64,000 nucleotides of DNA from Chrysoporthe austroafricana (Eukaryota > Ascomycota > Sordariomycetes > Diaporthales > Cryphonectriaceae). Location: NCBI GenBank assembly GCA_001051155.2, contig JYIP02000003.1, positions 992,001 through 1,056,000 of the forward strand. Direction: 5' to 3'. A program made the position numbers and the translations under genes. The first letter of the stretch is position 1; every line of letters starts with the position of its first letter. Below are positions 10,184 to 21,324 of the stretch, in pieces. The notes below the pieces were generated by a model. It worked only from the letters and a program-made list of their open reading frames with translations. It was not told the origin of the DNA and made no database searches.

Positions 10184-11077
10184 ATGAATGCTTGCGAATT
10201 CACAATGCTGCCTCTCATCGGTCTCATTGCGCTGTTTTCGTCAGCGCTCGCTGCCAATGAAACATGCTACTGGCCGAATGGAGACCAGGCAACAACCGAC
10301 GTGGTCTGCCCATCTCGATCAGACCCGGAGCACAGCGCGTGCTGCTTCTCACATCATTACTGCTTAGCAAACGGGTTATGTTACGAGCCGGATACGATGA
10401 CTATGTACCGCGGTGGCTGTACAGACCAGGCATGGAAGTCATCGTCGTGTCCGCAGTACTGCCTCACGAGTATGTTTCATCTCTTCTACGTCAAAATTTC
10501 GTCATGGCATGTCCGCTCTAGTGACTGAGAGATGAGATACTGACCGGTTGGGGACATTTTAGTCTCTGATGACGAGTGCGGCGTGATGAGCTGCAATTAT
10601 GGCCTTGTTGCTTGTTATGGTGGCGACTGCTCGGACAATTTTACCATCTCGGCTGGGTCACTTCAGTTTAATGAGGCAGCGGCATCGGATATGGGAATTA
10701 TTTCAAGCAACACGGCGACACAGGCAACGGCCACTGTGACAGCATCAGCAACGAACACTCCATCTAAGTCGCCCGGGGGCGTCATCTCAGCAGGCGCAGC
10801 GGCCGGAATCGGGGCGGGCATAGGTGTTCCTCTGGCGCTTGCGGTGGGGGCACTGGCCGTGATCATGATCAGGCGAAAGCAGAGGCACCAGAAAAGCCAA
10901 GGGTCAAGTGGGTTGCCAGGAGACATGCAAGGCGCGGCACCCTGGCGGCTGAGATCGACTGAACAAGTCTCCCCACAACACATCCCTCAGCATGCGCATC
11001 CATCGTCAGCTTCACCTCCACCGCTTGAGATGTTAGCTTATGAACCTCCCGAGCTCCATGGAAAAGCGCTCAACTGA
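10184..11077 (+). CDS. Secreted-type Cys-rich single-pass membrane protein
   Basis: Two exons, 10184-10469 and 10563-11077, joined by a 93-base intron (GTATGT..TTAG) that restores the frame; 266 aa. A signal peptide (MLPLIGLIALFSSALAA, the second ATG at 10205 being the better start) is followed by a short Cys-rich ectodomain with CCF, NGLCYEPD and CNYG blocks. Then come a Ser/Thr/Ala-rich stalk, one membrane helix (about residues 198-225, rich in Ala and Gly) and a basic stop-transfer RRKQRHQK with a short cytoplasmic tail. Known from fungal genomes: a common architecture of surface proteins of unknown function, reminiscent of WSC or mucin-like sensors but without a WSC domain. The function is therefore not assigned. 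The sequence after the stop is A-rich. Confidence 0.75.
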
Positions 11078-11624
11078 TGTAAGAAGGTGGAAAGCAAGGT
11101 GAGACGAGGACAAGCAAAGATGCAGGGCAGTTCAAGAGCGGGTCTCTGAGGTCTCGAACAGCAGGCTTGTATATCAAGGTTGGGAGGAAGAAAGGGTAAA
11201 AAAAAAATAAAAAATAAAAGAACGATCTCTTTTGTGGTAAATGATACTCTTGGTCATGATGTCGTGAGCAGAGGGAAAGGAGTTATTTATATAAGGTTGT
11301 TCCCGGTGCGGGTATTGCCATAATTGGGTACTATACATATATTACTATTTATAGTTAGCGCCGATAAGCGAAGGCGGGCATCCCTGGCTATGATTCGTAT
11401 TTACTTGATGTTCCCTCATGCTGGGCACCGGTGACATCCACATCCCTTCATGCGCACCTCGTCCGGTTCTGGTTTTTGTCAACAGCCACGTCGACACAAA
11501 CCCACTTCCTCTCTCACATTCGACACTCAGCCATGATAACGTGATCGAGACCTCGTCGGCAACAGCTGGGTTTCTAGGGAGCAATGTCCAGCCAGGGATA
11601 ACAACAACTCTGACAAGTCACAAG
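11078..11624. other. Intergenic and leader of the TBC gene
   Basis: Contains an A-rich stretch at 11195-11220. The TBC gene frame is open back to 11418, so part of this may be coding if the upstream ATG is used. Confidence 0.5.
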
Positions 11625-14600
11625 ATGGATAATGAAGTTTTGACATCGACATCCCCACTTGAGCTCGAACGCTCCATCTCCCAGCAGTCCATAAGGTCGA
11701 GAAGCTCACAGAGGTCAACGACATTTCGTGCGAGCAGCAAGAGGAAGAGGCTGCCTTCCCAGCCTGGCAGCTCTGCGTCGTCGATTGCCCCCTCCGATAA
11801 ATCGCTGACCTCCTTTCCCTCCTTCTCTCCAGGGTCGCCTCATGACGAGCTTCCAGCATCTCCTACCTCACCTCCACCAGCACCGGCTGAGCGAGATGAC
11901 ACCAGCGCCATAGCACCAGTTGCTTCAATCTCGAACTCCCTCCAGATCTCGCAGCCAGACGCCCGTATCCGGTCCACTTCCTCCATCGTTGAGACACTTG
12001 TTTCGACTGTGTCACCTGCCCTCCCTTCCCCCACTCGACCGCGCACCGCACTCTTCGACGACGATGCAGCGCCTCTCCTACAGCAGTCCGTCCCCGGCGC
12101 GCTCCATCTTGCAGATGACGCGCACATACAGAGGCTTATTACGCGCCATGGTGCTGTGGGGCTCGTGCGGTCAATAGCCGAGGATCTAGCCACGCGCGAC
12201 ACGCAGATAGCAGCGCTCCGCCGGCGGGCAGATGAGAGGGAGAGATCACTGCGCAAGATCATTCTCGAGTGCGGGCTGTCCAACATGGATCTCGAGTCAA
12301 GGCTACGTACTATTGAAAAGGAAGCAAAATCATCGGGCGCGAGGAAGGGAGCCGTGGAAGATATGGTGGGAGAGGCCATGTCCGACGACTTCGTGCCGAT
12401 CAGTGGCAGTGCGTATGGCGATGATAACGACGCGACAATACGAGCCAGGGCTCTTTCAAATGCGACGAATGGGGACACCGGGAGGGGCACTGCGCGAGGC
12501 TGGAAGGACTTCCTCTGGGCCTCAAATCGGAAGCCGAGCAGCCGGGCGAATAGTGTCAACGAGGAGGACGGAAAGCCTACAGTGATCAAGCCGCCTCAGG
12601 AACGAAGACCCATGATTCAGGAGGATTTGTTCAACCCGCCAGAGGATCAAGTGCGAAGTGTCAGCCGCGCTTCCAGTATCAGTTCAGTGAGTGGGAATCG
12701 AAAGACATCTTTTGCCAGCTCGATGTTGAGGCTGGTTGCTGGAGGATCTTCTGCAGCAAGAGAAGGCGATTCTAGGGGGAGAGCCACCAGCTCGGTCGGA
12801 GGAGGCTCCATTCGAACACCATCAGCATCGAGTGCCAAGACAAGCGCGTCAACAAGGGTCGTGCCGGCTCAGGGAGCTCCCAGGGGGGCGCTTGCGGCCA
12901 TACGCCGTACAGCTAATCAGCACAACATCCAGACCACGAACCTGAGGAACCAGCAGCCAGAAAGATGGGACACCATGGTGTCAACACCTCACACAGATAC
13001 CACTGCACGTCAAGAAAGTTATGGACCCGTTGAGATGGACAGTATCTTACCACTAGAGGAACAGCCGCCTACATTAACGCGACTTTACAACAATTACACT
13101 GGTTCTGAATACCTCACTGATCGATTCGGCTTCATTTATGATCAGCGGCGGAAAAAGAGGCAGAGGGAGGCACAGCAGGTGGCGAAGAAAACTAAACGAG
13201 GCAGCCGCGCCGAGATGCTCACCAACGGTCGAATCAGCCTGTCTCCGGTCTCCATGGATGATAGTGGCAGCACGGAATTCGAAGGCGGGAGCGACGGTCG
13301 ACCAGGGACACCGTCTTCACTGGATGATCAGGAGAAAGCGAGAAAATGGCAGGATTACCTGAAAATCGCCACTTTTCCCACGGAGCTTCTCTCGCACACT
13401 CCATCCATTAGTGCGCCCACTATTGAGGTCATGGAAGGAGCTGACATCCACGAGATACCGAAGTCTCCGCCTCTAATCACCGCTGACGATGATCTCGGGT
13501 TTTTACCATCAGCGAGCGCCCCGACTGTGGCAGTGAGCGAGGAGCCGGCCACCGTCAACGAAGAGGCGACCTCGAGCAGTCTAGCCAGAGAGGACGTGGA
13601 GCCGGTCAGGATCCTCCTTCAGCAACTCAGCGATGTGCACGACGGATTGCAGCGTGAGAAGACGGTGCGGTGGAACGACTTTTTGCGCAAAGTCCGAGCC
13701 GAACGTCGCCGCGAAGGAGAGGCAGCCAATGCTTCTGCCGCCGCAGCTGCGGAAGCGCGGTTTCAGAAAGCTACTGCTATGATGCCTGAGGCGCGGGTAG
13801 GCGACGGCGAACTAATTGGCGTTGCTAATTGGGCTAACAAGGGCAAGGTTGGGCGAGCGAAATGGAGTGAGTTCAACCGACTCGTGCTCGGTGGCATACC
13901 CGTCTTGATGAGGGCCAAGATCTGGGCTGAGTGTTCGGGTGCAACCAACTTGCGGGTGCCGGGCTACTATGATGACCTGACCTCACGCCCAGAGTCAGAG
14001 GATCATCCCGAGGTGGCTCAGCAGATTCGTGCTGATATCAATCGCACGCTGACGGACAACATTTTCTTCCGCAAGGGCCCGGGTGTGCAAAAGCTTAACG
14101 AGGTGTTGCTAGCGTACTCGCGTCGCAATCCTGAAGTAGGCTACTGCCAAGGCATGAACTTGATCACCGCCAACCTCTTATTGATCATGCCCTCCGCCGA
14201 AGAGGCCTTTTGGATTTTGACCTGCATGGTTGAGAAGATTCTGCCCACCGGCTACTACGACCACAGCCTTTTGGCGTCTCGTGCCGACCAGCAGGTCCTC
14301 CGCGGCTACGTCTCGGAAGTATTGCCCCGACTCTCCGCCCACTTTGACGAACTCGGCATCGCCCTCGAGACCATGACTTTCCAATGGTTCCTCTCCGTGT
14401 TTACCGACTGTCTGTCCGCTGAGGCCCTTTTTCGTGTGTGGGATGTAGTGCTGTGCTTCGGCGACGGATCGACGTTCCTTTTCCAGGTGGCGCTCGCGCT
14501 ACTCAAGCTCAACGAGCAGCAGCTCTTGGGTTGCATTACGCCGGCGGCGGTTTATACCTACATAAACCATCAGATGACCAACCATGCCATTAGTATTGAC

Positions 14601-15005
14601 GGGCTGATACAGGCAAGCGAGGGCCTGAAGAGAGTCGTCAAGAGAGAGGATGTTGAGGTGAGAAGGATGAAGGCCGTGGAGGCTGAAAGAGAATTGATCA
14701 GGCAGAGGGAAGAGAGGCTCAAAGCCTACAAGGAGAGCAAAGCAGCAACTGTTTCAGCACCGGCAGTGTTGGAAGAGATTGGGGAGCCGGCGGAGGAGGT
14801 CGCGGTTGGCGGATCGGAAGCAGAGCCTGCCAACGCGGGAGAGGCTGCACCTGTCGTTGTGCAAGATCGTGTCGAGGCTGCTTCTGACGCGGCTGATGAG
14901 GCGGCAGACCGTATAGCAACCCCTGATGTGGCGGTTGAGGAATTAGCCGTCCGAGAACCTGCACCGGCCGAGGAAGAGGTTGCAGCAAGTGGAGAACCGT
15001 CCTGA
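11625..15005 (+). CDS. TBC-domain Rab GTPase-activating protein
   Basis: One uninterrupted frame. I place the start at 11625 (context CAAGATGG, 1126 aa); an ATG at 11418 in the same frame would add 69 residues of unremarkable sequence. The N-terminal 700 residues are Ser/Pro-rich and probably disordered, with a short coiled segment near residue 210-230 and a conserved-looking RLYNNYTGSEYLTDRFGFIY block near residue 490. The TBC domain spans about residues 740-970. Both catalytic fingers are present: the Arg finger in IRADINRT (about residue 800) and the Gln finger in GYCQGMN (about residue 840). Such proteins speed GTP hydrolysis by Rab GTPases in vesicle traffic. The last 120 residues are Ala/Glu-rich. 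Which Rab it serves cannot be told from sequence. Confidence 0.9.
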   Translation: MDNEVLTSTSPLELERSISQQSIRSRSSQRSTTFRASSKRKRLPSQPGSSASSIAPSDKSLTSFPSFSPGSPHDELPASPTSPPPAPAERDDTSAIAPVASISNSLQISQPDARIRSTSSIVETLVSTVSPALPSPTRPRTALFDDDAAPLLQQSVPGALHLADDAHIQRLITRHGAVGLVRSIAEDLATRDTQIAALRRRADERERSLRKIILECGLSNMDLESRLRTIEKEAKSSGARKGAVEDMVGEAMSDDFVPISGSAYGDDNDATIRARALSNATNGDTGRGTARGWKDFLWASNRKPSSRANSVNEEDGKPTVIKPPQERRPMIQEDLFNPPEDQVRSVSRASSISSVSGNRKTSFASSMLRLVAGGSSAAREGDSRGRATSSVGGGSIRTPSASSAKTSASTRVVPAQGAPRGALAAIRRTANQHNIQTTNLRNQQPERWDTMVSTPHTDTTARQESYGPVEMDSILPLEEQPPTLTRLYNNYTGSEYLTDRFGFIYDQRRKKRQREAQQVAKKTKRGSRAEMLTNGRISLSPVSMDDSGSTEFEGGSDGRPGTPSSLDDQEKARKWQDYLKIATFPTELLSHTPSISAPTIEVMEGADIHEIPKSPPLITADDDLGFLPSASAPTVAVSEEPATVNEEATSSSLAREDVEPVRILLQQLSDVHDGLQREKTVRWNDFLRKVRAERRREGEAANASAAAAAEARFQKATAMMPEARVGDGELIGVANWANKGKVGRAKWSEFNRLVLGGIPVLMRAKIWAECSGATNLRVPGYYDDLTSRPESEDHPEVAQQIRADINRTLTDNIFFRKGPGVQKLNEVLLAYSRRNPEVGYCQGMNLITANLLLIMPSAEEAFWILTCMVEKILPTGYYDHSLLASRADQQVLRGYVSEVLPRLSAHFDELGIALETMTFQWFLSVFTDCLSAEALFRVWDVVLCFGDGSTFLFQVALALLKLNEQQLLGCITPAAVYTYINHQMTNHAISIDGLIQASEGLKRVVKREDVEVRRMKAVEAERELIRQREERLKAYKESKAATVSAPAVLEEIGEPAEEVAVGGSEAEPANAGEAAPVVVQDRVEAASDAADEAADRIATPDVAVEELAVREPAPAEEEVAASGEPS

Positions 15006-15328
15006 GGGAATGCTTCGAAGCAAAACTCACGAAGCGTTGTTGCTTTTCTGCATCAGCTTTGAGGATGTTTTCGGCACGCAACACGTCACCGAACCGCAAA
15101 ACCTTTTTCTCTCATTGGTTCGTCATTTGCAGCGTTTGAGCTGTTTTTTTCTATATGGAAATCGGGAAACGCACGTCATCTATGATACCCCCATCCCTTT
15201 GTCCGTACATATAGATAGATGTCGAGACTGCACAAATCAACAATATTATGTTCTTCCGTCAGCCATCGATGGCACCAGCGAGACACCTTTTTTTTTTTTT
15301 TTTTTTTTTTAAAATAAAAAAAAAAAAN

Positions 15329-15360
<32 letters not shown>
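15006..15360. other. Intergenic ending in an A/T homopolymer with one N
   Basis: After the TBC gene, 15291-15360 is a run of T, then A, an N at 15328, then at least 30 T. An A tract abutting a T tract through a single N looks like an assembly join or sequencing failure rather than biology. Confidence 0.7.
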
Positions 15361-15361
<1 letters not shown>

Positions 15362-16110
15362 CGCATATCACAGCAACGAGCATGAATTGATCCCAATTCT
15401 TGGATTCGGCTGTCGGCTGCTTTGCTTGTTATAGTCGAGGTGTTGCGCTTATCGATGTCGAGATGCGCGGGATTGAGCACGCCATTGATCCCCTCACCAA
15501 GCGCATCCCGGAGTTGATCTAAATACGGCAAATCCAAGCTTTCGTGAAGAGAGATGTTTACTTCAAATGCTCCAGCGCATCTACCTCTCCAGCGCATCGT
15601 CTCATGCCAAGGCCGGGTGGATAGGATGTCGCCTCGGGCATCGCTTGTGGTACTGACGCAATATTGCACAATGCATTGTAGAAATGTTTTTGCGTTCGCG
15701 TCACCATACCGTCGGGACCGTCTAGCTTCAGCCTCGAGTCAGTCAATAGCTTCGGCATCTAGACCATAGAGGGATCTAGTCTTCGGCCTGAGCCAGCCTG
15801 TCGGTGTCGAAGGGATTGTCTGCATTCTCAGCCTCAGCGCACCTTGCAAGAGACGCCATCTGTTCAGCCGGGCCTAGATCTTCACCAACACCTTCGGGAG
15901 ACTCGCGCATGTAGTTGGAGTGGACCCTTCGCCCACGGACGCTTTTCAAGTGACCTCAGAGTGTTACTCGGCTGCTTGGACTTACCCACCAGACGGCGAT
16001 CTGCTCGGGTGAGACGTACTCGTTTACGACCCCTCTTCACCTGCACTACTTCTAGCTCTGTGGACGATTATGCGATAGTCAAAGGGCTTGAAGGCTTCAT
16101 TCCTAAACCA
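15361..16110 (-). pseudogene. Decayed or unresolved coding block
   Basis: Several minus-strand frames look protein-like but do not join. In order from the right they are a frame through SVRGRRVHSNYMRES and NADNPFDTDRLAQAED (ends in TAG), a frame with GMVTRTQKHFYNALCNIASV (stop at 15558), and a frame with SLHESLDLPYLDQLRDALG running towards the homopolymer at 15360. The pieces change frame and contain stops (one TGA at a place where CGA would keep the frame). This may be a pseudogene, or a gene whose introns and downstream end are obscured by the suspected assembly join. I recognise no family. Confidence 0.4.
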
Positions 16111-16555
16111 AGCAATGAAGCAGGTATGTGTTCGAATTCACACGATAGCACGAGCCCAGATTGCAGCCACACTCTATCCCATTCCCAATACGACGTTGTT
16201 CCCCGTCCGGTGTTTTGGTATCTGCTGTAGTAATGTCACCTTAGCCTCGATCACATCATTTGAACCCCCTACCCACGACCCCATGCCCTTTCCACTCTTC
16301 ATTGGGCATGAGGGAGAGCATAGGGTGTGTAACGAGCACTGTGCATGCTGTGGATCTGTCACTCGCACCTATACTTTGCGTCAAACTATATGAAGATGAC
16401 ATGCTACCCTGTTCAAATCTTGGGGCGAGCCTGTTTGCTGTCTTTCAATCCTCGTTCCTCCAAGCCTCGCCTTCATCAGGATCGCGACATCCCTTAGCAG
16501 ATCTCTCTGCTGGCTGTCTTCTTGAGGTAAGCCGAAAGGCGTCCACTTGACCGCG
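16111..16555. other. Promoter region of the permease gene
   Basis: No gene seen. The sequence becomes pyrimidine-rich (CCTCGTTCCTCC and similar) in the last 120 bases before the ATG at 16556, as is usual for fungal promoters. Confidence 0.4.
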
Positions 16556-18587
16556 ATGTCTGTTCCACCTGCAGAGTCTAGCATCTACGATGCGAAGGAC
16601 ATCATGATATCCAAGGGTGCGATTGTGGAATCGTCTTCTGCCAAGTCCTCCGTGCGACTTGGCGAGAGTGAAGGAGGAGTGTTTGCGGCTGGCGGCAATA
16701 TCGATTTGTACAAGCCGATAGGTAAATATGAAGGGGCTCATCGGTACGATCCGCAATTTGAGTGGACCGAGCGCGAAGAAAAGAGGCTCGTTAGAAGGGT
16801 ACGTGCTCTCTCATTGCATTCTCATGCATGTCCCACAGCGACGACTTGCGTCGTGTCGCCCGCCCTGAAGCCTTAAGCAAGACTTTAGGGACAACACGGT
16901 TTATATCCCACTATGAGGACAGAACTGATTGGAATCTCTTCTTAGCTTGATTACAAGATCTGCTTCTTCGTCTGCCTCATGTTCTTTGCCCTTCAACTGG
17001 ATCGTGGCAATATTACTCAGGCTTTATCGGACAACATGCTTAGTGACTTGGGCATGATCACGAACCAGTATAACTACGGAATGACGATATTCTACCTGTG
17101 CTTCCTCTGTGCCGAGCTCCCGTCGCAGATGATTTCGAAGAAACTCGGCCCAGATGTCTGTATGTTAGCCCGCTATGACAATCTACTTCCGCCGCTCCGC
17201 CCTAAACTAGCTATAACTCCGTTTGGAGGCTGCTTGTCACTAATCCTATGATTTTCCAGGGATCCCAATCCAGATGTGCGCGTGGTCCGTCGTAGCAATC
17301 TGTCAATGCCGCATCACAGGCGTCAAGACCTTCTATGCGACCCGTGCCCTGCTAGGTCTCCTTGAGGGCGGCTTCATCCCCGACTGCGTCCTGTACCTGA
17401 GCTTCTTCTACAAGAGCAAGGAGCTGCCCATCCGCCTGAGCTTCTTCTGGGGAGCGTATATCTTAACGCAGATCATCTCGGCCCTCCTGGCATACGGAAT
17501 CCTGCACCTGCGCGAGGCAACCGGGTGGGCGGGCTGGCGCTGGCTCTTTGCCATCGAGGGCGGCCTGACCTGCCTCATCGGCATCTTCGCCGGGTTCTAC
17601 ATGCCGCCCTCGCCCACGCAGACGGCGTCCTGGTTCCGCGGCAAGGACGGGTGGTTCACGGAGCACGAGGAGAAGATCATGGTGAACCGCATCCTGCGCG
17701 ACGACCCGGCCAAGGGCGGCATGCACAACCGGCAGGGCCTCACGCTCGGCCTGCTCTGGGAGGCCCTCTGCGACTACGACCTGTGGCCCATCTACCTCCT
17801 CGGCCTGACGTGGTGCATCCCCGCGACGCCCGTGACCGCCTACATAACGCTCGAGCTCAAAGCGCTGGGCTTCAGCACCTTCCAGACGAACCTGCTAACC
17901 ATCCCGTCGTATGTGCTCTTCGGCATCCAGTTGCTCACCTGGACGTGGGTCTCCGAGAAGATCAACAGCCGCATGTGGATTGTGCTCGTCAGCCAGATCT
18001 GGTGCCTCCCGCTCGTGCTCGGCCTGGAGCTTCTGCCCAATGGCGCGAGCCCGTGGTCGTGGTATGCCTGCGCGGCGCTCCTCATCGGATACCCTTACAT
18101 CCACGCGATCCTCGGTGAGTACCTCGGCTCTGCTGTGTTAGAGGAGTTAAACAGCTATAGCTAATTCGCTGTTTCCCAGTTGCTTTAACGTCGCGAAATG
18201 CCGGCTCGGTCCGGACCAGAACGGTGGGCAGTGCGTTGTACAACATGGCTGTGCAGGCCAGCAGCATCATCTCCTCGAATGTAAGTCTCTCTTGCCTCCC
18301 CCCCTCTAGGCGATGGTGTCGGTCCCCATCACCTTGACAGACGCTGAGAATGCCGCCAGATCTACCGCACGGCCGACGCGCCCAAGTACCGGAGAGGCAA
18401 CAAGGTGATCTTGGGCATTATCTGCTGGACGGTCATATTGATTATTGCCACCAAGTTCTACTATGCGTGGAGGAACAAGACGCGAGACCAGAAGTGGAAC
18501 GCGATGTCTGCAGAGGAGAGGGACCATTACCTGAACACGACGAGTGACCAAGGAAACAAGAGGTTGGATTTCAGGTTCGCGCATTAG
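16556..18587 (+). CDS. Major facilitator permease, Dal5/Liz1 (anion:cation symporter) type
   Basis: Five exons: 16556-16798, 16946-17159, 17260-18114, 18180-18280, 18360-18587; all introns have GT..AG ends and phases close, giving 546 aa. Exon 2 starts the membrane domain with [19 protein letters not shown], the first helix and the D-R-G-N signature of this family. Later signs are the [20 protein letters not shown] helix, [12 protein letters not shown] and the closing RLDFRFAH, all typical of allantoate, pantothenate and vitamin permeases of the ACS family. The expected count is about 12 helices. It acts at the plasma membrane by proton symport; the substrate cannot be read from sequence. Exon 3 from about 17520 is much richer in G+C at third positions than exons 1-2. 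Confidence 0.9.
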
Positions 18588-18979
18588 ATATACATAGATT
18601 GCGTCGGTAGACTGAAGCCCGGACTGGGGAAGCCTTTTGCGAAATACTAGACGATCATGATGCTCTAAGAGCGACCATGCTGTCTCACGGTGTAGAGACT
18701 CGATCTGGTGTGCTAGCTCCATTCATCAAGGGACCAAGATGACGTGCTTCACTCCAGATGCAAAATTTTGATCCTACCTAAGAACTCTAGAAAATCAACG
18801 CTTCCTTAACGCCATATGACCCGGGGTATACAATCAATCCTATCGCAAATCATCGTATTGTGCGCCCTCAGGTGGTGCCTAGGAGCCTCGTCAAAACCAT
18901 CAAAGAACCTAGTAATACGAGCAAACCCAGTCCAAAACCGCTCGACGCAAGCACGTGTGGCGCATACTGGGGATTTCCT
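18588..18979. other. Convergent intergenic region
   Basis: Lies between the 3' ends of the permease (plus) and the RING gene (minus); holds both 3' UTRs. Nothing else seen. Confidence 0.5.
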
Positions 18980-20521
18980 TCACATCCGCGCCCGATCAAA
19001 CTGGTCGCTCAGTCGGCGCTCGGCTGGTGCGGAGCTCGATTCACTGCTGATCCTCGCGGCAGCTGGCTCGGGTACGGAGCCCGAGGCCTCGCCAGCCATG
19101 CCGCCGAAGATGTTCTGCCTCTGTTGAAACCGGCCCATGCTCCTTAGCCACCTCACCTGCATGTCTAGCGCCGCAACCCGGCTGTTCAACTCATGTTGGC
19201 TCTCCTCCAGGGGGACAAGCCGGTTCTGCAGCATGACGAACTGGCGCGCATCCTGGGCGTTCAGGTGTTGCAGCAGCTCCGTCGCGCGGCTGTCGAACTC
19301 GCTCAGCAGGCCGCGTGCAGTGGCATCTGACCAGTCAAGCGGTGTTGCACGGCCCTCACGCTCCTCGACGATTGCCTTGAGTGACTGGTGCTCATTTTCA
19401 AGAGCCTCCAGCCTGCTCTGGGTGTCATGCAGCTTGGCCGATGTCGCCTGCAACTGGTGCGCCAACTGTGCATTCTGCTGACACAGGGCCTCGGCGCTCT
19501 CGATCTTGGACGCCAGGCGGTCCTCCAGGCCCCTCAGCTTGCCGTACACGCAGCGTTGCTCGTGGTCTTTGATGACTCGGCGAGTGTCGCTGGTGGGGCA
19601 GCCGTCGCCGGCGAAGGCACAGCTCGCCGTCTCGTCCCAGCAAGTCTCCTGGTGTGAGGCGAGCTGCTCGCGGACCACGAACGCCCCGCAAGCCGGGCAC
19701 GGCACAGCGAACCCGGTGCAGTCGAATGTGAGGTGCTCCTTGCCATCGGCCTTGGAGATCCGCAGGTCGCAGAACGAGCAGCGGGAGTCGACGTGCAGGC
19801 ACTCCTTGGTCTGGGCGCCGCGGTGGATGAGCAGGTCACAGTCTTTCATGACACAGCGGACGCGCGTGTACGGGCAGTGACGACGTACGTGCCGCACAAG
19901 AGTCGAGCGGGGGCCTACCCACGAGCAGAGCCGGGCGCCGTTCGGACACTTGACGCGCAGCTGGTCGAGCATGGCAGTTAGCACACGATCGCAGGGCCTG
20001 CTCACGTTCTCGGTGAGCGACTCGCGCGACCAGCTGTCGAACCACAGAGGCGTCCTGCAGATGGGGCACGGCGCTTCGCCGCGGCCGGTCCGGTCCTCGA
20101 TGCCCTGCAGGTGCTGGCCGAGACATGGCGCGCAGAAGACGTGGCCGCACACGTTGGTGCACACCGGCGTGTCGAAGGGGGTCCTGCATATGCTGCACTG
20201 GAGGTTCTCGTCGACCTCGTCGGTGTACTCGAGACCCTGCCAGTCTATAGGCCAGGGCACCTCACACTCGTCGGGCGACCTGGTGCGCGGAGAGCTGGGG
20301 CGCGGAGGAGACTCCGACATGTGAGCCTCGTCTGCCGGCGCGGCGGTGAGCAACTCGGGCTCCTCTGGGGGCGAGCTTTGCCTTGATGCGCTGTCTGGAG
20401 GATATGGGCTGCGGACCCACGCCGCGATGGCCATCTCGTTGTCGATAGCTACCAACGCCGAGACCTCGTCGCCAGCCGTCGGTGCTACGACCCCGTCGTC
20501 AGGGGTGTTGGGGGGAGGCAT
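18980..20521 (-). CDS. RING and TRAF-type zinc-finger protein, probable E3 ubiquitin ligase
   Basis: A single 513-codon frame starting with ATG at 20521. After an acidic, Pro/Ser-rich N-terminus of about 100 residues there is a RING finger (about residues 103-155): CSIC, then VCGHVFCAPC, then CPICRTPL, with all ligands present. It is followed by TRAF-type Cys/His fingers (about residues 190-320: HVRRHCPY..RC, CLHVDSRCSFC, CPACGAFVV, SHQETC). A coiled coil (about residues 325-395, LEDRLASKIESAEALC and on) precedes a last helical part. This order matches TRAF-like RING E3 ligases, which use the RING to recruit an E2 and the coiled coil to self-associate. No MATH domain is visible. No substrate can be inferred. 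The start is in GC-rich DNA and is the only good ATG. Confidence 0.88.
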   Translation of the reverse strand: MPPPNTPDDGVVAPTAGDEVSALVAIDNEMAIAAWVRSPYPPDSASRQSSPPEEPELLTAAPADEAHMSESPPRPSSPRTRSPDECEVPWPIDWQGLEYTDEVDENLQCSICRTPFDTPVCTNVCGHVFCAPCLGQHLQGIEDRTGRGEAPCPICRTPLWFDSWSRESLTENVSRPCDRVLTAMLDQLRVKCPNGARLCSWVGPRSTLVRHVRRHCPYTRVRCVMKDCDLLIHRGAQTKECLHVDSRCSFCDLRISKADGKEHLTFDCTGFAVPCPACGAFVVREQLASHQETCWDETASCAFAGDGCPTSDTRRVIKDHEQRCVYGKLRGLEDRLASKIESAEALCQQNAQLAHQLQATSAKLHDTQSRLEALENEHQSLKAIVEEREGRATPLDWSDATARGLLSEFDSRATELLQHLNAQDARQFVMLQNRLVPLEESQHELNSRVAALDMQVRWLRSMGRFQQRQNIFGGMAGEASGSVPEPAAARISSESSSAPAERRLSDQFDRARM

Positions 20522-21324
20522 CTTGGGATACCGGCGACGAGGTGAGGTCGAATTATGATCCCTCTGTGACGGAGCTCGCCACTGTTATGTGAGGAGCCGC
20601 GCGCGATGCCCAGCGCCGCTAATCGTGCTCTGCATATGTCCGATGCCCAGGTGACCTACAGCCAAGAGGCAATAATGGCTCAAGGACACCCGCAGTACGG
20701 TTGGAAAGGGCGGCAGGTCGAACAGTGGATGACCGTGTTTTGCGTCGCCCTGGACGAGCCGGTGATCTATAAGAAATTGCGAAGAGAGGATAACTAAGGC
20801 GTGACTGTTAGGAGACAGGGAGCTAGCGGCCTGGCCTCGCAAGACTTAAGATGTGGAAGAACGGTGGTGCTGGGCCGAGGCATAATACCTTGCCACATTC
20901 GGACGAGAGCTCTTAGAAGGGCTCTTATCTCCTCACCAGCGCGGCTGTCACTCCGAGACCCGTAACCATCGTGATTGGCCGACAGTCCCTGCGCGAGACC
21001 CATGGCAACCTAATAGGCGGTCACTGGTGATGCACTTGGGCGAGTGGTATATTGATTGACCAGGACAGTTAATTCTCTGAATTAGCAAAGAAAGTGACAA
21101 CCATAGTATTATCTGATTGTCGAGAATGGTGGACGTAAATCCCGCGGTGTTTAATAGCTGCTCAAGGTCTGGCAACCCCCAGTGACGCCCATGCGGTCGA
21201 TGACCAGCGCCCGCCGTGAGTTTCATGCGATATTACACATCTACGTCTAAAAACGCTCAGACCCTGAAGAACGCTGGAAGACGCAAAGCCAATCGACGCC
21301 GCCCACGCACGGGACCGTGCTCCT
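20522..21324. other. Intergenic between RING and aldehyde dehydrogenase genes
   Basis: Both neighbours are on the minus strand, so this holds the promoter of the RING gene and the 3' UTR of the dehydrogenase. The 21000-21150 part is AT-richer. Short frames only. Confidence 0.5.

Noticed and set aside
17525..18118. 197-codon plus-strand frame inside the permease gene
   Set aside because: Shifted frame of GC-rich exon 3; Arg/His-rich composition and no domain.
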